Positions 32,182 to 43,245 of a DNA stretch of 64,000 nucleotides are shown piece by piece. The translations under genes and the position numbers were made by a program. The notes beneath the pieces were generated by a model. That model saw only the letters and a program-made list of their open reading frames with translations. It had not been told where the DNA came from and did not search any database. Source of the stretch: Metellina segmentata (Eukaryota > Arthropoda > Arachnida > Araneae > Tetragnathidae); assembly GCA_947359465.1 (NCBI GenBank), contig OX375878.1, positions 81,695,627 through 81,759,626 on the forward strand. The letters run 5' to 3'. The stretch's first letter is position 1, and every line of letters begins with the position of its first letter.

Positions 32182-32471
32182 GGCCGACCAACCGATCTAG
32201 TGGTCAAGGTGTTGGCCTATGGATCGGAAGGTTCCTGGTTCGAATCCGGGTCAGGGCATGGATGTAAATTGTGCTGTCCTTTGTTAGGGTCAATGATGGT
32301 CCACCCACTGGGTGCCCCTTCACAAGTGACCATCACTTCTGGCCTTGTATAAGGCTACAATGACTTCGGTCAATTCTGTACTGTATTGTATTTTTGTATT
32401 GTATTATGTATTGTATTTGTCTTTGCAATCTGTACCCAGCCTTGCCATTGGAAATAAAAAATAATAATAAT
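32182..32471 (+). mobile_element. SINE, head 1 plus body 1, intact with 13-bp TSD
   Basis: It begins GGCCGACCAACCGATCTAGT with box A-like TAGTGGTCAAGG and box B GGTTCGAATCC. The body differs from that of the other SINEs: it includes CCACCCACTGGGTGCCCCTT and a (GTATT)n-like stretch, and ends GTACCCAGCCTTGCCATTGG then AAATAAAAA and a (TAA)n tail. The direct repeat TAATAAGTTTGAA occurs at 32169-32181 and 32471-32483. The last 30 bases resemble the 3' end of the LINE at 59650-60029 (GTACCCGCCATAGGAAATAA), which suggests that this LINE family supplied the machinery. Confidence 0.9.
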
Positions 32472-32483
32472 AATAAGTTTGAA

Positions 32484-33517
32484 ATTTAACGTACTACAAT
32501 TTCTAGAAAGTACTTTGACTACAAGAATTCTTGCAAAACACATAACGCGATCAATACAGCCTTAAATGACCTGAATTCCATGCGGAGCATTGTCATAAAT
32601 AGGTAATATCGCATATAGTTCGTAAAGTGTAAAGTTAAGATATATGATTTAAGTAAAAATATTTTGTCTGAGATTTCAAAAGATCAGAGAAAATGTGAAA
32701 TTTTTATTGTTTCCACTCAAAAATACACTGCATACCATCAAAAATGTGACACTATGGTGGAATAAATATATCAAAGCTATAATTATTGCACTAGTGACAT
32801 AAGACTTGACGAAACAATTAAAATCATAGCTCCTTTAGACATGCAGAATGCGAAGAAATGAGCATTTTGTTTGGCTGCCATGGATGGCAGTAGATGCTAC
32901 TACACTTATTGACATTGAAAGAAACCTTTTATTTGGATGTGTGTTTGGGGTGTGTTAGTCTATGCTGGGTCTACACTTCGTCAAAGTTCATCAGGAATAC
33001 CCGCGCATGGACTGTGGTCTGCCAGTCGTTGGGCGATTATTGATCAGCCGTGTTCGATAGGCTAGATAATGATATGTACGGTCTCGTATTGTCTCGTTGC
33101 AAATTGACCACAGGCAAGCAAGCACTGAATATAAGGTGGGGGACAGACTAAAAAACTTCAGGGAACAGGAGACTTTTAAAAAACCCAAATCAAATTAGAC
33201 GTTTTCTAGTTTTACGTAAAAAAATTACTTGATATCAAACTCTTTGGATAACAAAATTAATTTTTGAATAATAATAATATTTGGAGAATTTACTGACACA
33301 ACACAAAACATAAAGGTAGATACGTATAGTAACTCGGCTACCAAAACGAGTTTTTCTCCAATCGAGATTTTGACATTCTGATTTAAAATGCTCCCTGAGC
33401 ATCAGGTTTTAATTGATGTACTTGGTAATTTTTTGAATAATCCTTTAAAAGTTAATCTGTTGTTTATATCTAAATACAAACAAGAAATTCATCATGCTTC
33501 CAATCTGAAATTTTTAT
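32484..33517. other. unassigned intergenic sequence
   Basis: No homology found. Confidence 0.4.
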
Positions 33518-33738
33518 TTAACCTTTAGACTACGGCCGGTACAGCAGTTGTACCATGATCGCACCAAGAAAGAATTTGACAACGGCCAGGACATCAGTTG
33601 TACCTTGATAGTTATAAGAATCGCACTAAGAAATAACTTATACTACTGCAGTTACAACAGTTGTAACTTGAAAGTAATAAGAATCGTGGCAAGAAAGAGT
33701 CGCGCTTCCCATATCTTTAGTCGTAGTCAAAAGGTTAA
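33518..33738. mobile_element. piggyBac-type MITE family P1, copy 2 with triplicated core
   Basis: The ends are TTAACCTTTAGACTAC and, inverted, TTAACCTTTTGACTAC, with TTAA on both sides. The interior has about three units of 55-60 bp built on CAGTTGTACCTTGA, AGTTATAAGAATCGC and AAGAAA, against one unit in 8319-8431. Confidence 0.75.
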
Positions 33739-34024
33739 GAGGTTGCTTAACAAGCGCACTATGAAAAAACTTTCTATATTTATTATTAAGCTTTAAACTT
33801 ACGTATGGAATAAGTGGATTTTTCTGTGTGTAAATTATTACGCGAATTAAAAATGTTGACAATATATGGAACATTAATTGCACATATCAATCTTTGAAAG
33901 TTGATCAAACTTTTTTCAAATTATTTATGTAAAAACTTCCAAACTATTAATTATTTGTTAATCAAACTTCATATACACCACTCTTTTAGTAAAAACAAAC
34001 TTACTGTGCAAATTTCAAAAGAGA

Positions 34025-34240
34025 CTGGCGTACGTTAAATCTGCTGTAAACACAAATATCCTGGCATGGTGTGGAAGTCTGGAGTGGGATGCAATCTCAG
34101 GTGTTATCTCGTTATCAGACCGTGGTTCAAAATTACGAGGTGTTATCCTCTGATCTTATCTTAGGGTTTTATCCCACACCACGGCCGACAGTCCGTTGTG
34201 TTGCTTCAATGCGACGTTAATAAAAATACCTACCTTCCTG
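34025..34240 (+). mobile_element. SINE body-2 fragment
   Basis: Blocks CGTACGTTAAATCTGCTG, GGTGTGGAAGTCTGGAG, AGACCGTGGTTCAAAATTAC and ATGCGACGTTAATAAAAATA. The head is missing. Confidence 0.7.
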
Positions 34241-35879
34241 TGCAAAATAACAATCGGATAATAATTTCAGAAGTTTGTTTTGAAAACCTACTTTTTCTTA
34301 ATTCAGATTTAAGATTTTGCAGGATTACTTATACCATCCACGTCAATCTCTCATCAGGAAAACCAAGAAAAAAAGGAATTTGTTACCCATTGTTTTTAAC
34401 ATACCGTGTTAATCATACGGGTGGCCACTTTGTAAAGGGTGGAGCAATTATTTTTTACAAATGTTTAAAACCTAAAAAGAGCAGTCTGTTATATCTTTTA
34501 GTTGTATCAGATATTTCTAGTTATTTTTTACACATTTTTTAGATATCATGCAATAATGCCCCCAATAAATCTTTACTTCAGAAAAAAATATGTCTATTGA
34601 ATGTGTAAATAATACCCAAATTCCAAACTGGTTTCATCTTTCCATTCCGAGTAAAGGTACATTTAACAAAGTGAATGAATACATTGTCCTATGAGACTTC
34701 AATTTCTATTATCCTCTTCTATACTAAAGCTTCACTTTAGTAAGTAAATGTCCATTGAATGTGCAAAAACCTCTAAAGTGTGGTTCTTTCCTATGTTCAT
34801 TATTAGAAAACGTACACAGAAAATTAGTATATTAACATTTGATTCGACTCCTTTCAACGTCTCTCTCTCTCACTCTCTTACTACTAAATCTTCACTTTTA
34901 TATATAAGTAAATGTGAACTGAATATACAAAAACATGCCCCTATACCAATTTATTTTGAAAAAAGATACATAGAATTAAGTAAATTAACATTGTTGTATT
35001 GGTCTTTCGATCTTTCCTCTTACGAATAAGCGAAGACTTCCTTTTCCTCGGAATTCGAATTGAAAAGTAGAAAAACAGAACGAATCTCTGATCGCTTGGA
35101 TATCCAACCAATTGAAAATATTGGTTACACGCAAGCGAGCAAAGATTCACAAAAGGGAAAAGTTTGCAAGGGTAAGCAACAAGAAAAAATGGGAAAACTA
35201 AAGTCCCCGGAAAGTTTGGGTCGAAACGCAAAACTCAAATATCTTCGTAAATTTCGGATTCAGCTTGCGTCGTTTTTATTGCTTTTTCAATTCTTGTCAC
35301 TGACGGAAAGTTTGGTTGGAAATGGAGCGACAAAGAAACTTTATGTACTACAGTTTCTCTTTTTGGGTTGAAAATTCTGGTAAAAGTCTGAAATATCAAA
35401 CTTCCTTTTAGGTACATTAATTTCACTGTGTAAGAACTGTTGAAAGTTTTAAGAACAACCTGATATTTATAAAACTATTGACCTATTGAAAAACATCTGA
35501 AATTGTGGCTTACGAAAGAAGATCTTTTGTTGTTCAGAGTAAAACTTTGCGAGGAAACGCGTTATTAAAACCACAGAATTTCTTTGAATTTTTAAGTTTC
35601 ACGACTATCTATTGAGATACACTCTCTTTGTCCGTTTATAAATGATATTGTACGGACTGTAAATCTTCGAACAGCTTTGTACACGTGGCGAAAATGAGTT
35701 TTATGTGTAAAACAACACACCAAAGTACGTATTCAATCGAACCGTTTGATATTGAAATTTAGTATACAGTAGCTTCATGTAAGAAATTAAATTGCAAAAA
35801 ACAAGAGATGCATTTCTAAATTGTTTTCAAATTATAGGTGATTTAAAACTTGGGAAAAAACCCATCACGTTATGTATTG
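34241..35879. other. unassigned intergenic sequence
   Basis: Two diverged stretches share TAAGTAAATGT[CG]..TGAATGTGCAAAAAC (34740 and 34905), so a short duplication is present. Frames at 34198-35371 reach about 115 codons but have no recognisable domain, and overlap frames on the other strand. Confidence 0.35.
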
Positions 35880-35884
35880 GTAGG

Positions 35885-36013
35885 TATTTAATTGAAATTG
35901 TGTACTGGAGTAACACAACGGGTTATTATTGACGGTCCGTGATCAGTGGCGAAGGGGAAGATCCAAGGGCAACTCTACGTAATTTTGAACTACTCTCAGA
36001 TGACAAGACACAT
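35885..36013 (-). mobile_element. SINE body-2 fragment
   Basis: Minus-strand piece: TGTACTGGAGTAACACAACG, GACGGTCCGTGATCAG and TACGTAATTTTGAAC align with the body of 26191-26522. Confidence 0.65.
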
Positions 36014-36469
36014 TGAATAAGGAATTTCTCGAAATCTTGAGATCTTACGAAATTTGTTTTTAAATGTGCCCCGAATTTTCTGCTAGAAAGCGAAACTGAA
36101 CCCAAAGTCAAGTTTAAAATAGTTCTTAACTGAAGCACTTATTTTATCTTGAGTTTTTAATGAAACAAATGCTTAAAAATTTTTTAAAGAAAATAAATAT
36201 TCCTGAATGAATTTTATCGATTTATCTATAAATTTTTAATATGCTGTGAATTTGTAGTTGGAAAAAATCTATCTAAATTTAGATCAAAGTAATATTTTAT
36301 AAGTCATACTGTCTAAATAAAGGTTTCTCTAACAATGAAATTAGGACATAATTATATACTGCCCTCTTTGACCAAAAAATGAAACATTTGCTTATTGCCT
36401 ATTGTGCCTTATGTAAACTTTTTCAGGCAAAACCAAAATGATTTGCATTTTTAAAATCAAACTCTCAAA

Positions 36470-36580
36470 CTCAGAACGGAATTATCCAATATTGAAATTG
36501 GAGGCATCAAAGTTGAGTGGTAAATTTACATGGAATAACTCAATTGTGATAAGACCACGATAAAAACATGTTTTAATATT
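36470..36580 (+). repeat. duplicated segment, unoccupied copy
   Basis: The sequence from AACTCAGAACGG to ACGATAAAAACATG recurs at 36962-37039 plus 38340-38375, where element B splits it after ACTCAATT. This copy reads through the junction without any insertion, so it acts as an empty-site control. Confidence 0.85.
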
Positions 36581-36895
36581 AAGCTACCATCAACTATATA
36601 ACTTGTATTGTTCACAATTTTAAAGATCGGTTTGAAAGCTTAAACTAAAAATGGATAATTTAATTTCTTTCAATTTTTGATTAAAAAAAATATTAGACTA
36701 AGTAGCATAAAATTTTAAACCCTGCTTACCAATCTTTGACAAGTAGCAAAAGTTTAAATAATACACATCAATTCAAATTTCCAATTCGCGTTATCTTTTA
36801 AACACATCAAACGATTGTTTAAAAAGCTTGTATTTTTAAGTTTTCTTCACAAACTGCGTGAACTTTCTTACCAATTTTTGTTGCAATTGGTATGG

Positions 36896-36962
36896 TGTGG
36901 TATTTTTAATTAACGTTGCAATGGAGCAACACAGCGGGACCTTGGCGACGGTCCGGGATCAA
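36896..36962 (-). mobile_element. SINE body-2 terminal fragment
   Basis: TTTTAATTAACGTTGCAATG, GAGCAACACAGCGGGACC and CGACGGTCCGGGATCA match the end of the body. Confidence 0.65.
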
Positions 36963-37320
36963 ACTCACAACGGAAGTATCCAATATTGAAATTGGAGGCA
37001 TCAAAGTTGAGTGGCAAATTTACATGGAATAACTCAATTGAAGAGCCGGGGGGAAAAACCATTTGTGTCCACTTTTTGTTAATATTGAACTAATAATGCC
37101 ATCTAGTGGGCAATAGCAATAGCTTCTACGTCATGAATCGCTTTGGGAGAAAAAGTATTCATGTCTGTAAATATAACAGAGGAAAGATATTGTGTACTGG
37201 GGAAAAACAATTTTTGTCCTCGCACCAAGAGGGAAGAAGCATTTATGTCCAACTTCCTTTTACAGGCTTATTCATGTTTGTTCTTGTCCCTTGTAACGAA
37301 GACCTGTTGGTTTCATCCAT

Positions 37321-37868
37321 TAGTTCTTCCATATTTTTAATTCTAAGTTTAACATCGGATTCGGTTACCCAAGAAAGGACACCTGTAGTTTCTGTGATAC
37401 ATTGAAAGCAAAGATTAATATAATTATTAAAAAATCGGAAAACCTTGGTGAAGCACAAGAAAAAGCAAAGCTGATTCAAGACGTGGAAAATAAAATGACG
37501 GAAAAATAACTTCATTTGAGGAAGAGCGAAAAGTTTTATACGTTAAAGAAGAAAAACAGAAAAATAGCAGCGAAAGACGAATACGTAGAGGCAATAGTTC
37601 TTCCATATTTTTAATTCTAAGTTTAACTTCGGATTCGGTTACCCAAGAAAGGACACCTGTAGTTTCTGTGATACATTGAAAGCAAAGATTAATATAATTA
37701 TTACAAAATCGGAAAACCTTGGTGAAGCACAAGAAAAAGCAAAGCTGATTCAAGACGTGGAAAATAAAATGACGGAAAAAGAACTTCATTTGAGGAAGAG
37801 CGAAAAGTTTTATACGTTAAAGAAGAAAAACAGAAAAATAGCAGCGAAAGACGAATACGTAGAGGCAA
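37321..37868 (+). repeat. 274-bp tandem duplication in element B
   Basis: Units 37321-37594 and 37595-37868 differ at only a few bases. One change matters: the first unit has TAA where the second has GAA, so only the second keeps the coding frame open. Confidence 0.9.
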
Positions 37869-38024
37869 TAGTGATGGATTATAAAAAAAATCTTCCCACA
37901 CCTAACATTACTACCAGCGTTGTTTACTACAAACATCAGTTGAGTTTCATCAGTTTCAACATACATGTTCTGTCCATAGGTTCCTCAACCGCCACGAGTC
38001 CAAAACGTTTTACGATGAATTAGT
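37610..38024 (+). pseudogene. transposon-encoded protein, middle fragment (element B)
   Basis: In the second tandem unit the frame reads FNSKFNxGFGYPRKDTCSFC, then DTLKAKIN, a lysine/glutamate-rich stretch likely to be helical (KSENLGEAQEKAKLIQDVEN), AAKDEYVEAIVMDYKKNLPT and PNITTSVVYYKHQLSFISFN, ending IHVLS. The order FN..FN..F..P..DTC..CD, helix, D(Y/F)xxNLPTPN, YY..QLS...FNIH is one I recall from a large family of transposon-encoded proteins in aphids, hydra and other animals; I cannot name its Pfam entry with certainty (possibly DUF7869-related). The frame then changes to an acidic tail (DELVGIDDVTNVNDYDSDED) near 38020-38095, after an apparent internal deletion or a splice acceptor (CCATAG). 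N-terminus and catalytic end are absent. Confidence 0.6.
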
Positions 38025-38344
38025 TGGGATTGATGATGTTACTAATGTTAATGATTACGACAGCGACGAAGATGTGTTCCGAAGATTAACAGATGAAACT
38101 AGGGAAGAAGAATTTATGTCACCCCAAAAAATGTGAAAATTCGTTTCCCTCCTATTGTGAATAGATATTTTTGGGTTTTTAATACAAATTTTGTTTAATA
38201 AAGGTTAACAGTTTATAAGAAATTTTTTGCATGATTTATTAACAATATGTTCTTTATCATTGATGTTACTCAAACAAAACATTCATTTTTCTCAAAATTC
38301 ATGTCAACGGACATGAATGGTTTTTCTCCCTTGGTCTTCAATAG

Positions 38345-38689
38345 TGAAAAGACCACGATAAAAACATGGTTAAAATTCAGTTCCACATAAAAAAAAAGAC
38401 TTCGTAGTTTCTTAGCATCATCATTTATTCATTTTCCAAACCTGCGAATCTCTGTAACTAATTTTAAATTATGAAAAGGGAAAAATATTTATGGTTGATC
38501 TTAACTAGTTAATTTATTCCGGCCGTGTTTACTGGTTCTTATTTACATATTTTTCTCATCACTGCTTCAACGGTTCTCTGGTAATATTATCATCTAACGG
38601 AAATTTGGTTACCTGACCAGTGGGATTTTATTTTTCCCGGAATCCCCTGGAAATTATATATTGACTGGAGTTTCAGTGAAATTAATCCA
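38345..38689. other. unassigned intergenic sequence
   Basis: After the flank of element B no repeat or coding homology was seen. Confidence 0.35.
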
Positions 38690-39084
38690 AATAATGTATT
38701 GCTCGACACGCTTAGTGTACAAAAACTGTATTTATCCAGGGGATGACAAAAGTAAAAAAATTAGGAGTCAGACAAAATGTTTAGGAGCCAGGAACCTTGC
38801 AATATATATACTAATAATATTTCTATGCTGAGTATATCGCCAAACTCAGTACACACTCACAGTAAATAGCATGCTATATGTAGTGAAACTGAGGCAATAA
38901 AAAAAAAATTTATTATCTACATTAAGCATTTTGCTCAATTTTTTACCTTTTATGGCCTAGAAAAAAAAAAAATTTTAATGAAAAATAAACTCTTTTTACA
39001 AAAACAGAAAATCTAGGCGCCAAACCAAATTTTTTAGTTGCCATGGAAACCTGGCGCCCAGGATTTGTCATGTCCTGGCATTAA
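38690..39084 (-). repeat. dispersed repeat family M, copy 2
   Basis: Inverted relative to 31519-31910. It shows CCAGGGGATGACAAAAG at the left and GACATGACAAATCCTGGG (reverse-complemented) at the right, with TTAA at 39081-39084. Similarity to copy 3 also continues outside the left end (AAAAACTGTATT). Confidence 0.65.
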
Positions 39085-40200
39085 TCGTTAACTGTAGTTA
39101 GAGGAAATGCTTCAATTCGGTTTTTGTATGTAATACTTTTATTTCTAGAATGTAACAATATTTATTTCACCGTTTCTATAAAATATTCTTCATAAATTCC
39201 TGAAATGTCAGGAATTGTAATCGAGTTTGTCAGGAAATATTTCATTTTCTGTCTAGTAACCTTAATCGAGCTGTCGTTTTCATTTTGTAAGCGCATGTTA
39301 ATCTTAGAAATCTCTATATGCTGCATACTAATCTGTCATTACCAAGGATTAGATATCTGGTTTTCCTTATCAGTAATTAAATATTATTGCAATACAATTT
39401 TTTTTTTTTATTGATATTCCTTTAGCATAATTAAACAACTCAATATGAAGGATAATTAAATTTTCAACTCTAATTCGAGTAAAAAAATAAATATTTCCTT
39501 TTTAAAAAAGGGTTTTATTAATATTTCCACAAAACAACTTTAGACATATTACTAAGCTTTGTCGGAATTCGCCGTCAAAATTTTAATGAAATATGCATTT
39601 AAGAAAATTATTTTCTTTTCTTCCAAAATTTAATCAAAGAAAGAGATCAAAGTGAATATTTTCTGTAAGTTTGCAAAAAAAAAAAAAAAAAAAATGGGTT
39701 TGTGTACCTAAATTTATTTGCTGAACACATTTTGTTATTTACTACGAATAAATTTAAAAGCGCTAGAAAACAAAATTGATGCCTTCAAATTTACATAAAA
39801 TTTTATACATTAGGATTTGTAACGATTAAGAATAGAGAATGAAACGAACAATCAGTTTTAATGTGTCTAATGTTAATTTATAGAATAGTAATTAGTAGTA
39901 CTAAGCTTGTACATTTATTACACTTACGAGAGAGAGAGATTAATAATCATCACACAAGATGATTAAATAAAGTAACTACTATAAAAATGAAGTTATAAAC
40001 ACATTCAAACTAAATAAAACAAAGCAAAAAATCGAAAACAGAACCTTGACGTAATTTTCTATTAGATCATTTCAATTCTCTGTTCTACAAGTCATAGTTC
40101 TACGTTCCAAAGTAACGGCTCGATCGCGAACTGAGACTTATTCTTTATCGAAAGTATTTAATTTCATATTTTAATCTTTCCCAAGGAGTACATTTTCTTT
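39085..40200. other. unassigned AT-rich intergenic sequence
   Basis: Only simple features: poly-A at 39674-39693 and a GA run near 39929. No gene. Confidence 0.4.
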
Positions 40201-40214
40201 AGGTGTGAACGGGC

Positions 40215-41125
40215 TTCACGGAGTCTAGTGAGCATTTCTTTTCCCATGGGGTTTACTGTATTTAGCAAATACGAAGATCAGGAATCGAGGTACTGTGGAG
40301 ATCTTTTCTTTTCCCATGGGGGTTTACTGTATTTAGAAAACTCGAAGATCACGGAACCGAGGTACTGTAGGGATCTTTTCTTTTCCCATGGGGTTTACTG
40401 TATTTAGCAAATCCGAAGATCATAGAACCAAGGTACTCTAGTGATCTTTTCTTTTTCAGTGGGGTTTATTTTATTTAGCAAACACGAAGATCATGGAACC
40501 GAGATATTTTGTGATATTTTCTTTACGCATGAGGTTTTCTGTATTTAGCAAACGCGATCACGGAAACGAGGTACTCTAGTGATCTATTTTTTTCCCATGA
40601 GGTTTACTGTTTTTAGCAAACACGAAGATCATGAAACCAAGGTACTCTGGAGATCATTTCTTTTAACATTCGTTTTAATGTATTTAGCAAACACGAAGAT
40701 CACGGAACCAAGGTACTGTAGTCATCTTTTCTTTTCCATGGGGTTTACTGTATTTAGCAAACACGATCAGGGAAAGGAGGTACTCTAGTGATCTATTGTT
40801 TTCCCATGAGGTTTACTGTCTTTAGCAAACACGAAGATCACGTAACTGAGGTATTCTAGTGATCCATTCTTTTCGCATGTGGTTTGCTGTATTTATCAAA
40901 CATGATCGATGAACCGAGGTAGGCTAGTGATCTATTCTTTTCCGATGTGGTTTATTTTATTTAGCAAACACGAAGATCATGGAACCGAGATACTCGTGAG
41001 ATCTTTTCTTTACACATGGGGATTACTGCAATTAGCAAACACGAAAATCACGGAAGCGAGGTGTTCTAGTGACCTTTTATCTTCCTTAGTAATATACTGT
41101 CTTTAGTAAACACGAAGATAGGATT
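40215..41125. repeat. minisatellite, about 13 units of 62-77 bp
   Basis: The consensus unit is TTTTCTTTTCCCATGGGGTT + TACTGTATTTAGCAAACACG + AAGATCACGGAACCGAGGTA + CTCTAGTGATC. Units start near 40226, 40303, 40376, 40446, 40521, 40583, 40657, 40727, 40793, 40863, 40932, 41006 and 41074. Shorter units lack an internal AAG-containing segment (ACGATCA against ACGAAGATCA). The units are diverged, so the array is old. They contain near-palindromic CCATGG. Short frames here are by-products of the repeat. Confidence 0.95.
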
Positions 41126-41729
41126 TCCGAGATACCCAAGCAGTCGTTTTCTGTTTTCATCCCACTTTTTTATTTCCCAATCCCCCTTTTTTCCTTTTCA
41201 GGGAATTTTATTTGACGTTGTATTCTGTTTGGCTCAGCTTGGCAAAACCTGACTCGCGTAACAAAACCCAGAGACAACAACCCCAATCACATTTTAATCT
41301 ATCTCTATTCTACCAACAAAGACAGAAGAAAAACGACTTCAGATTCAAACAAAGTAAAGAAAATGAAGAACAATACGAAAGAAATTCATACGCGGAACAC
41401 TCGAACTCGAACGGCAGAGTGAGATAAAGACCCAGGCACATTCCATATTCTGAGACACCTCCCCCCCCCCACTTATTTCTTCTTTTTATGCAAACGAACG
41501 TGATACAAAACGCCTTTTGTGAAAGTCCTTGAAGTGTCGAGAACCTAGCAGGCATAGAAAGGAGGATCTATTATTTTTATGTACGTCATCAGCAAATTTC
41601 CATTATTTTGGCAGCACTTGAAAGATTTCAGATGCTCGTCCCTCATCGATCGGAATTCCGATTTCAAAACAGCAGAGAGCGGGACCTGCGAGGAACAAAA
41701 AAAGAATTCATTCCGAAATTAAACATCTC
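41126..41729. other. unassigned intergenic sequence
   Basis: A C-run at 41460-41470 and small frames without family motifs; no gene called. Confidence 0.35.
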
Positions 41730-42712
41730 ATGTATCGGTTCTGACACCTTATTGAAAGTCAAATCTTTACAGTGGGGGTCTTTTGATTTCCGTTTTTAAG
41801 CGGTTTCTTCTGTCGTTTCCACTTGGCCTTGTTTACCCGACGCAGTGTTGGACTGGCTTCGAAAGGGGGAGGAAAGGAAAAAAAAAAGAGTTGATTATTT
41901 TTTCCGTCTTTTTTTATCTTCTAACCGGTTACCCAATAGAGTTGAGTAGAAAAATGAGAACTCAACTAGAATGTGATGTTCGCCATATTCTTGAAGCGCT
42001 TTTCGATTTTCGATATTTGCTCTTTTTGAGATATCGCGGTACAAAAAAAAAACACATCCTTCATTATTCGTGTTTGTTTTGTCTGTTTTAATGTACTTGT
42101 TAATGAAATCTTTTAATTAAGTATCGTTTTTATTTTAATTATTATGAAGTGGCTCTACACTCAACCTCCTTAAACTTAAAACAAGAATATTGTTTTCTTA
42201 TTCCAGTGAAAAGGTAATGTTCGTGAATCGAATAATTTACATCGAATTATTTTTTGATTAAATAATTACTTTGTATCCACGTAAACATTTTATACATCGG
42301 TTCTGTCACCTAACAGAAAGATTTTAGATGTAAAATGATTTCTTCAGCTTCCACTTTACCTTATTTACCCAACGCAGTAGTATTTGACTACTTTTTAAAA
42401 AAGAGAAGGAAAATAAGCTAATTTTTTTTCTTGTTTTTTGATCTTCTAACCGATTAGCCATTAAAGTTGAGTAGAAAAATGAGAACTCAACTTGAATGTG
42501 ATGTTCGCCATATTCTTTCAAGTGCTTTTCGATTTTCGATACTTGGTATCAAGCTCTTTTTGAGGTGTCGCGGTGTAAAAAAAAAATTGCTTCTGTCACT
42601 CCTCGTGTTGGTTTCGCCTGTCAATGAAATCTTTTAATTCAATGTTGTTCTCAACTATCTTAACTATTACGAAGTAGCATTATACTTGATCGCTTCAAAC
42701 ATGAATCTAGAA
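41730..42712. repeat. diverged tandem duplication of about 560 bp
   Basis: Copy 1 (about 41730-42190) and copy 2 (about 42294-42712) share ordered blocks: CGGTTCTG[AT]CACCT, ATTTACCCAACGCAGT-like, TTGAGTAGAAAAATGAGAAC, GAATGTGATGTTCGCCATAT, GCTTTTCGATTTTCGATA and CAATGAAATCTTTTAATT. The best-kept block (TTGAGTAGAAAAATG to ATTTTCGATA, about 85 bases) hints at constraint. Frames over it do not continue into the other copy, so it is not a clear exon. Confidence 0.75.
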
Positions 42713-43162
42713 TAATTTTATTAAATCGTATATGTTATATATATTTTATTAAATCGTTATTAAATCGTATATTTCACAACGAACTATTTTCTGCTTCATT
42801 AATGCTTTACATGTCTGCAAAATTGAAGTTTAGAAAAAATGCACATAACAAAAAAACACACTTGCACATAAAAAAAAAACATAAGAAAACAGAAAACAAT
42901 TTCCAAACGTTTCTATCACCACACTTTCGCACAAAAACGTATTTCGAGTTACATACAAATTATATTTAGTGAATAAATGTAATATTATGCATATCATTAT
43001 TTATGCATCTTTATTTGTCAGAATCTGTGTTGTTTTTTATACCTTAAAGGAAAACGTTATAAATTTATTAATACCTTGCATAATATGTGTTATTTTCTCA
43101 CATTTATTGATTTGTTATATCCAACGTTTTGTAGCATGATGTTTGTATACGGCTTCACATCT
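42713..43162. other. unassigned AT-rich intergenic sequence
   Basis: A local AT repeat (TTATTAAATCGTATAT, three partial copies near 42719-42772) is the only structure seen. Confidence 0.4.
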
Positions 43163-43245
43163 CTGTGAATCATCTTTGGGATTGATCCCGGACCGTTGTC
43201 AATAGCCCGTTGTGTTGCTCCAGTACAACGTTAATTAAAATACCA
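43163..43245 (+). mobile_element. SINE body-2 terminal fragment
   Basis: TTGGGATTGATCCCGGACCG, AATAGCCCGTTGTGTTGC and TACAACGTTAATTAAAATAC. A further short inverted scrap lies near 43370-43400. Confidence 0.75.

Larger units (their letters stand above)
37040..38339 (+). mobile_element. element B: 1.3-kb TIR transposon with reiterated end motifs
   Basis: The ends are GAAGAGCCGGGGGGAAAAAC and, inverted, GAAGACCAAGGGAGAAAAAC, continuing CATT..TGTCC. AATT (37036-37039) and AATA (38340-38343) flank it; by comparison with the empty site at 36470-36580 this is a 4-bp target duplication with one change. Internal copies of the terminal motif (GGGRRAAA..ATTYATGTC) lie at 37145-37167, 37199-37219, 37231-37250 and 38102-38120. 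The inside encodes part of a transposon protein. It is internally deleted, so it is probably non-autonomous. Confidence 0.8.

Noticed and set aside
34198..35371. Series of frames of 90-115 codons as a possible gene
   Set aside because: Frames lie on both strands, share no domain and have low-complexity composition; no exon structure is visible.
37106..37405. 99-codon frame in element B
   Set aside because: It is an alternative frame of the first tandem unit; the family-like protein is in a different frame.
40215..41125. CRISPR-like array
   Set aside because: Units are contiguous, diverged and without unique spacers; this is a eukaryotic minisatellite.
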